Assembly: GCA_963847515.1 (NCBI GenBank)
Contig: CAWKAA010000003.1
Location: 372,001 to 436,000, forward strand
Reading direction: 5' to 3'
From: QHXW01 sp963847515
GTDB taxonomy: Bacteria; Acidobacteriota; Terriglobia; Bryobacterales; Bryobacteraceae
Length of the DNA stretch: 64,000 bases
The position numbers were made by a program, and so were the translations under genes. Positions 62,701-64,000 of the stretch are shown here, piece by piece (positions within the stretch are counted from its first letter, which is position 1; each line of letters opens with the position of its first letter). Under the pieces are notes generated by a model. The model searched no databases. It had not been told where the DNA came from and saw only the letters and a program-made list of their open reading frames with translations.

Positions 62701-63002
62701 AAACGCTGCCATTGATCGTTACACTGCGGATGTGCGCGCTCGGCGTTTTATATGTCTCAACAGCCCTTAGCAGTAACTTTTGACATCTCGCGATTCGGCC
62801 GTTTGCGTGTGCCTTGAAGTCGGTGCTAGACTTTTGCCTTGGACATAATTCCAGTCGGTTGCGTTTCCGAGAGAATGAGCTTCTCGTCAGACTCAGAACC
62901 GTTCCTGTAGGACGCCGCATTTTATAAGCGCAACCAGCGAGAATTTTCTGCCGCAAAGCGCGTCCCTTGAATGATCGAACGAGTGGCCGCGGAATCGCCG
63001 TT

Positions 63003-64000
63003 TTGAAACGCTTTGTCCCAGTAATTGAAGTCCAGGCGTACCTCTCGAACAAGTGTGTTTGCATTCTTCTTGCCTTCGCTGCTCTCGGCGTGTTCGTATT
63101 TGTCGGCTGTGACACCGGTCCACCTCAGCGCCAGAGTCCCTTCTATTGGGGTACCAATGCGGTCCTCTATGACGCCCAGGACGTCGATCTCATCGGATCC
63201 CTGGGAAATCCAGGCAAAGTAGGCGCTCGGGTTACGTTTTACTGGAGTGACGTGGAACCCACTCCAGGCAATTGGCAGTTTACCGTGTACGATGCTTTAG
63301 TGAAACGCGCAGCCAGCGGCCAAATCCCGGTTCTCGGGATTTTGGCTTACGCCATGAAACGAGTCGCAGGCGCTGCAGCGAGCATGCAAGGCGCTCCGTG
63401 GGCGTTGTCTTTTTGCCCGCCCGACGACGTCGAGGATTTCGCTACGTTCGCTGCAAAGGTGGTTGCCCGGTACCCTGCAGTGCTTTACTGGGAAATTTGG
63501 AACGAGCCCAATACTGCAAATTTCTGGCGACCTTCGCCTGACCCCGTCCGCTACGTCGAACTGCTCAAGCGTTCCTACGCCGCCATCAAGGCTGCAAACC
63601 CAATGGCTGTCGTCGTGTTGGGCGGCCTATCTCCAGGTACTGGAAGCGGTCAGGTGAACACAATGAACGCGGCGCCCTTTCTTGAGGCTGTCTACCAGAA
63701 TGGCGGAAAAAACTACTTCGATGCGGTAGGATTTCACCCCTATAATGGCGGTGTTTCGCCGGATTTGTATCTGGCGGACTATGTCAATAGCGTTCATAAC
63801 GTCATGAGGCAGTACGAAGACGGAAATAAAGAGATCTGGGTTACTGAAATCGGTTGGTTCGTGGGCGCCCAGGCGGATGCGCTCTCCGAAGCGGAGCAGG
63901 CGGATTACTTGAGTCGTGCATTCACTATTCTCCACAATCTGGAATTTGTAGAGCGCGTCTACTGGTACAACCTGAGGGACTACAGCAACCAAGCCCCGGT
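63003..64000 (+). CDS. Glycoside hydrolase lipoprotein, clan GH-A type (3' partial)
   Basis: At least 332 residues, running off the window. The N-terminus has a hydrophobic helix (CVCILLAFAALGVFVFVGC) ending in a Cys, a lipoprotein-type signal. The barrel has YWSDVEPTPGNWQF, YWEIWNEPN with the acid/base Glu, and KEIWVTEIGW with the nucleophile Glu, in the order and spacing of clan GH-A (GH5/GH39-like). It probably cleaves a beta-linked polysaccharide; the family cannot be fixed without the C-terminus. No ATG is available; TTG at 63003 is chosen, and TTG at 62967 in the same frame is the alternative. Confidence 0.75.
   Translation, partial: MKRFVPVIEVQAYLSNKCVCILLAFAALGVFVFVGCDTGPPQRQSPFYWGTNAVLYDAQDVDLIGSLGNPGKVGARVTFYWSDVEPTPGNWQFTVYDALVKRAASGQIPVLGILAYAMKRVAGAAASMQGAPWALSFCPPDDVEDFATFAAKVVARYPAVLYWEIWNEPNTANFWRPSPDPVRYVELLKRSYAAIKAANPMAVVVLGGLSPGTGSGQVNTMNAAPFLEAVYQNGGKNYFDAVGFHPYNGGVSPDLYLADYVNSVHNVMRQYEDGNKEIWVTEIGWFVGAQADALSEAEQADYLSRAFTILHNLEFVERVYWYNLRDYSNQAP

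Noticed and set aside
62504..63115. Minus-strand open frame of 203 codons as an intact gene
   Set aside because: Only about 40 residues resemble a PAS domain; the rest is antisense to the winged-helix gene and to the hydrolase start.

Overview
The window reads as a chromosomal contig from an acidobacterium of the Solibacter/Bryobacter type. The clade markers are a TIGR03437-type C-terminal domain (3644-5212), a VWFA-related secreted protein (57402-58325), an Oar-like carboxypeptidase-regulatory/TonB receptor (58675-62027), PEGA proteins, a Ser/Thr kinase with TPR repeats, several sigma-54 activators and high GC. This is inferred from family composition, not from a marker-gene tree.

Layout. 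1-18.7 kb is mostly ordinary chromosome: a receiver domain, GH3 glycosidase, SixA phosphatase, a four-gene minus-strand operon (VOC, MFS, TPR, polytopic membrane protein), an aldehyde dehydrogenase with Hsp20, lipA behind an unusual HutI-like/FtcD fusion, an RsuA-type pseudouridine synthase, an ankyrin lipoprotein and an ABC exporter. 18.9-25.2 kb is accessory: a decayed lipoprotein-like gene, a cluster of palindromic repeats, a truncated PEGA gene, a HEPN-domain protein, a large dynamin-like GTPase and an ORF6N-domain protein. 25.4-31.4 kb is an F-type ATP synthase operon (b', b, delta, alpha, gamma, beta, epsilon) followed by tRNA-Pro(GGG). Against the tRNA lie remnants of a tyrosine integrase and a TrwC/TraI-like relaxase, the scar of an integrated conjugative or mobilizable element. 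33.7-45.5 kb is a signalling region: an FHA-GAF sigma-54 activator, a DM9-repeat secreted protein with a good sigma-54 promoter, a decayed paralogue of the activator, a kinase-TPR protein, mosaic and fragmentary Ig-like/regulatory genes, a PilZ protein, a second sigma-54 activator with a deletion in its AAA+ core, and an ECF sigma factor. 45.7-53.5 kb is a minus-strand sugar-metabolism operon (glgP remnant, malQ, tal, pgi, a deletion scar, pgl, glgX). 53.5-64 kb holds secreted and envelope proteins (TIGR03118, Tat-exported ferritin-like, VWFA-related, Oar-like receptor), a winged-helix regulator and a GH-A-type glycoside hydrolase lipoprotein running off the end.

A striking property is the number of broken reading frames. 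Single-base frame changes occur inside strongly conserved genes (atpA has five, atpG three, atpH two, glgX at least six), which points to indel errors in the underlying assembly. Larger lesions (integrase, relaxase, glgP, zwf/DUF2090 scar, the 8-nt loss in a sigma-54 activator, the mosaic gene) look like real gene erosion. Both processes appear to be present, and each case is stated separately.

The best candidates for something undescribed are the HEPN / dynamin-like GTPase / ORF6N cluster, the HutI-like domain that has lost most of its metal ligands and is fused to formiminotransferase, the palindromic element sitting in frame inside atpF, and the sigma-54 activator/DM9 pair.
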